DNA from: Dillenia suffruticosa
Taxonomy: Eukaryota > Streptophyta > Magnoliopsida > Dilleniales > Dilleniaceae
Length of the DNA: 64,000 bases
Assembly (NCBI GenBank): GCA_033439265.1
Contig: JAVTVX010000001.1
Coordinates: 21,780,608-21,844,607 of the forward strand
Direction of reading: 5' to 3'
Of this stretch, positions 62,174 through 64,000 are shown in pieces. Under the pieces are notes generated by a model. That model ran no database searches and had not been told where the DNA came from. It saw only the letters and a program-made list of their open reading frames with translations. Within the stretch, counting starts at the first letter, position 1. Every line of letters begins with the position of its first letter. The translations under genes were made by a program, and so were the position numbers.

Positions 62174-64000
62174 TTACTTACGAGTATAATTTATCTGCAT
62201 GAGAAATGCGACGCTATCATCTCCAACAACCAAAATTGTGTGTCTGCCCAAAGGCAAGAGGCTGTAACCTGTGGTATCAACAATGCCGAAGCTCTTGCAA
62301 GCATTGAACTGGAATTTGACCTTTTGGCTACTTCTTGCTCTTACGGAAGCCCTCTGAAATCCAATTACTTGTTTAGCATGAATCCCCACAATTCCAGTTG
62401 AGGCCTTGAGTAAACGATGACAACTTTGTTCCTGTCCCTCCTTCCCACATTGTGCACTTCAAACTGGAAAGTGACAATTATCGCAGCTCAGGTCATCCAG
62501 TAGAACTGCTGAGCCAGATGGCTTACGTGTTCCATTTTTGCAAGTTACGTGTTGGCAGTGCTGATATTTGTTCAAATTAATGGAAAAGCCATCTTTTGAA
62601 GATGCAAAAGCAGAGAATTGGCAGCTGCAATTGGTGTAGCTCAGTCCATAACCGAATGGATAGAGTGTAAAGCCATTGAAGAATTTACATGTCCTGCCCG
62701 GGTAGCCCAAGCTCTGAATTGGCCTTAGTGGCAAGGATGTTATCAGCAGCTGTTCAACATTAGTAACATGTAAGATGTAATTTTCCACCTGTTAAACGTG
62801 AGAAGCCATTAGTGATAGAAGCTGAAATTATATAGGCCAAACAAACGAAAAGCCACAAATTCTTACCAGGGTTGTAATGCCCAAAAACTACGTCTGCAAT
62901 GGCTCGACCACCTTCCTCACCTGGATATCCAGCCCATAATATGGCTTGAATCTTAGGGTTGGTTTGGGCAAAAGAGTTATCAACCAAACCAGAGGACATG
63001 ATCACAAGAATCACAGGACCTGTGGATACTTCAGCAAGTTGGTTGATGAGCCGAGTTTGGTAACCAGGAAGGAGGAGATTTTCTCCGTCCGCTCCTTCTG
63101 CCTCAACCATTAAATCCAGTCCCATAAATAGTATTGTTGCCTCTGCCTTCTTTGCAGCTTTTGTGGCATGGAAAATCAAGCCATCATTTTTACAGGCAAT
63201 GTCAGCCGATCCTGTTGCATATCCCAGTTTTCCAAATGAAGAGAAGGCATCGAGAGGAGAGATGTATCAGCATCGAATGCCTGTATACGTTTGTTCACAA
63301 TGTAGTAAGACCATTTTAATTTTGAGGGGTAACACAATTATTAGTTACTTAATGATCGTTACCTGCATAATTGCCAACCATGGCATCAGTAGCATTACCG
63401 TGTGGCACAATTATTGCAAAATTGTTGAATTTATCTAAGGCAATATATCTGTCATTCTTCAGCAAAACATTTCCCTATCTTGCAGCTTTAGCAGCGAAGT
63501 CAACATGCTTATTGGAGCACACATCCTTCTTACCAAGCAACTGGAAGGCAGGGCTTCCATCAAAGCATCCAAGCCTCATGAGCACCGCATATAGGTTTTT
63601 CAGTGCTTTGTCGATATCTTTCTCATTGACTTTTCCTTGTTTCACAGAATCCTGAAGAGAGTTTGTGTAAAAAACTCCAGAGTCCAAGTCCAAGTCCAAG
63701 CCTGACGCATATTAGCAAATCTTCTTAGAAGAGATGGAAAGCGATGCAAAGGGAGCTAGTTATGCACTTGCGCAACCGCGTCTTTGTTTGTCATGAAGCC
63801 ATTATGTCCATCAACCTTCACTTCAATGGAGTCACAATCTGTCTGACTATATACCCATGTAGATTCCAATCACCCCTTATGGTCACAATCTGACTCTAAG
63901 TACTCATTTAGCATCTGATACTAATTTGGTTCAGTTAGATGGCAACCCAAATCACCAGCTTAAACTTCAAAGATCAAGTGAATTTCAAAAAGATTAGCAA
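62174..64000 (-). pseudogene. GH3 beta-xylosidase/arabinofuranosidase (BXL-type), partial
   Basis: The minus strand holds the C-terminal two-thirds of a plant GH3 enzyme; the N-terminus lies outside the window. Recognisable in order are GDWNLHGYIV near 63860, KALKNLYAVLMRLGCFDGSP at about 63540-63600, GLDLMVEAEGADGENLLLPG, AILWAGYPGEEGGRAIADVV, YPFGYGLSYTN, and the C-terminal fibronectin-like part ending QINYTR. Lesions: two extra bases disrupt the SDCDS segment near 63850, TAG follows AAKAAR at 63475-63477, and a frameshift lies near 62390. The catalytic acid region is partly kept. Functional members trim xylan and arabinan side chains in the wall. This copy should not give active enzyme. 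It is convergent with the MATH gene. Confidence 0.85.

Overview
The window is nuclear DNA from a flowering plant, most likely a woody eudicot; I do not name a species. The evidence is plant-specific gene families (CAMTA, KIN-12 kinesin, galacturonan-binding WAK-type protein, plant GH3 xylosidase, class I small heat-shock protein), GT-AG introns, telo-box/site II promoter motifs, and plant SINE and LINE relics in the intergenic DNA and introns.

Layout. 1-1825: no gene seen. 1826-2296 (-): intact ubiquitin/eS31 fusion. 3292-3764 (+): class I small heat-shock gene with a frameshift and an early stop. 4474-11978 (-): intact 21-exon importin-beta-like karyopherin. 13238-14397 (+): 1-Cys peroxiredoxin with several lesions, one just before the catalytic cysteine. 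15454-16511 (+): two-exon secreted galacturonan-binding protein without a kinase. 18750-31793 (+): a 13-kb decayed KIN-12-type kinesin that keeps its introns and carries a LINE tail. 34534-48415 (-): intact 13-exon CAMTA transcription activator whose introns hold LINE, copia and SINE insertions. 51482-54984 (-): SAM-dependent methyltransferase of the eEF1A-lysine-methyltransferase-like family. 60253-61951 (+): six-exon tandem MATH-domain protein. 62174-64000 (-): C-terminal part of a GH3 beta-xylosidase pseudogene that runs off the window.

The genes are unrelated housekeeping, stress, transport, cell-wall and signalling genes; I see no cluster or shared pathway. Four of the ten protein-gene loci are broken (sHSP, peroxiredoxin, kinesin, xylosidase). 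The four longest multi-exon reconstructions (importin, CAMTA, methyltransferase, MATH) keep phase at every junction examined, which argues that most of the breaks are real decay. The single-base ones could still be consensus errors.

The most unusual content is the short retroelements. There is (A) a very short tRNA-like element of about 60-90 bp plus A-tail, in five diverged copies; (B) an element of about 180 bp in four copies; (C) an element of about 195 bp in two copies, with a tRNA-like head and a 3' body that resembles B; and Au-type SINEs. Several copies have clear target-site duplications, and some are nested in one another.
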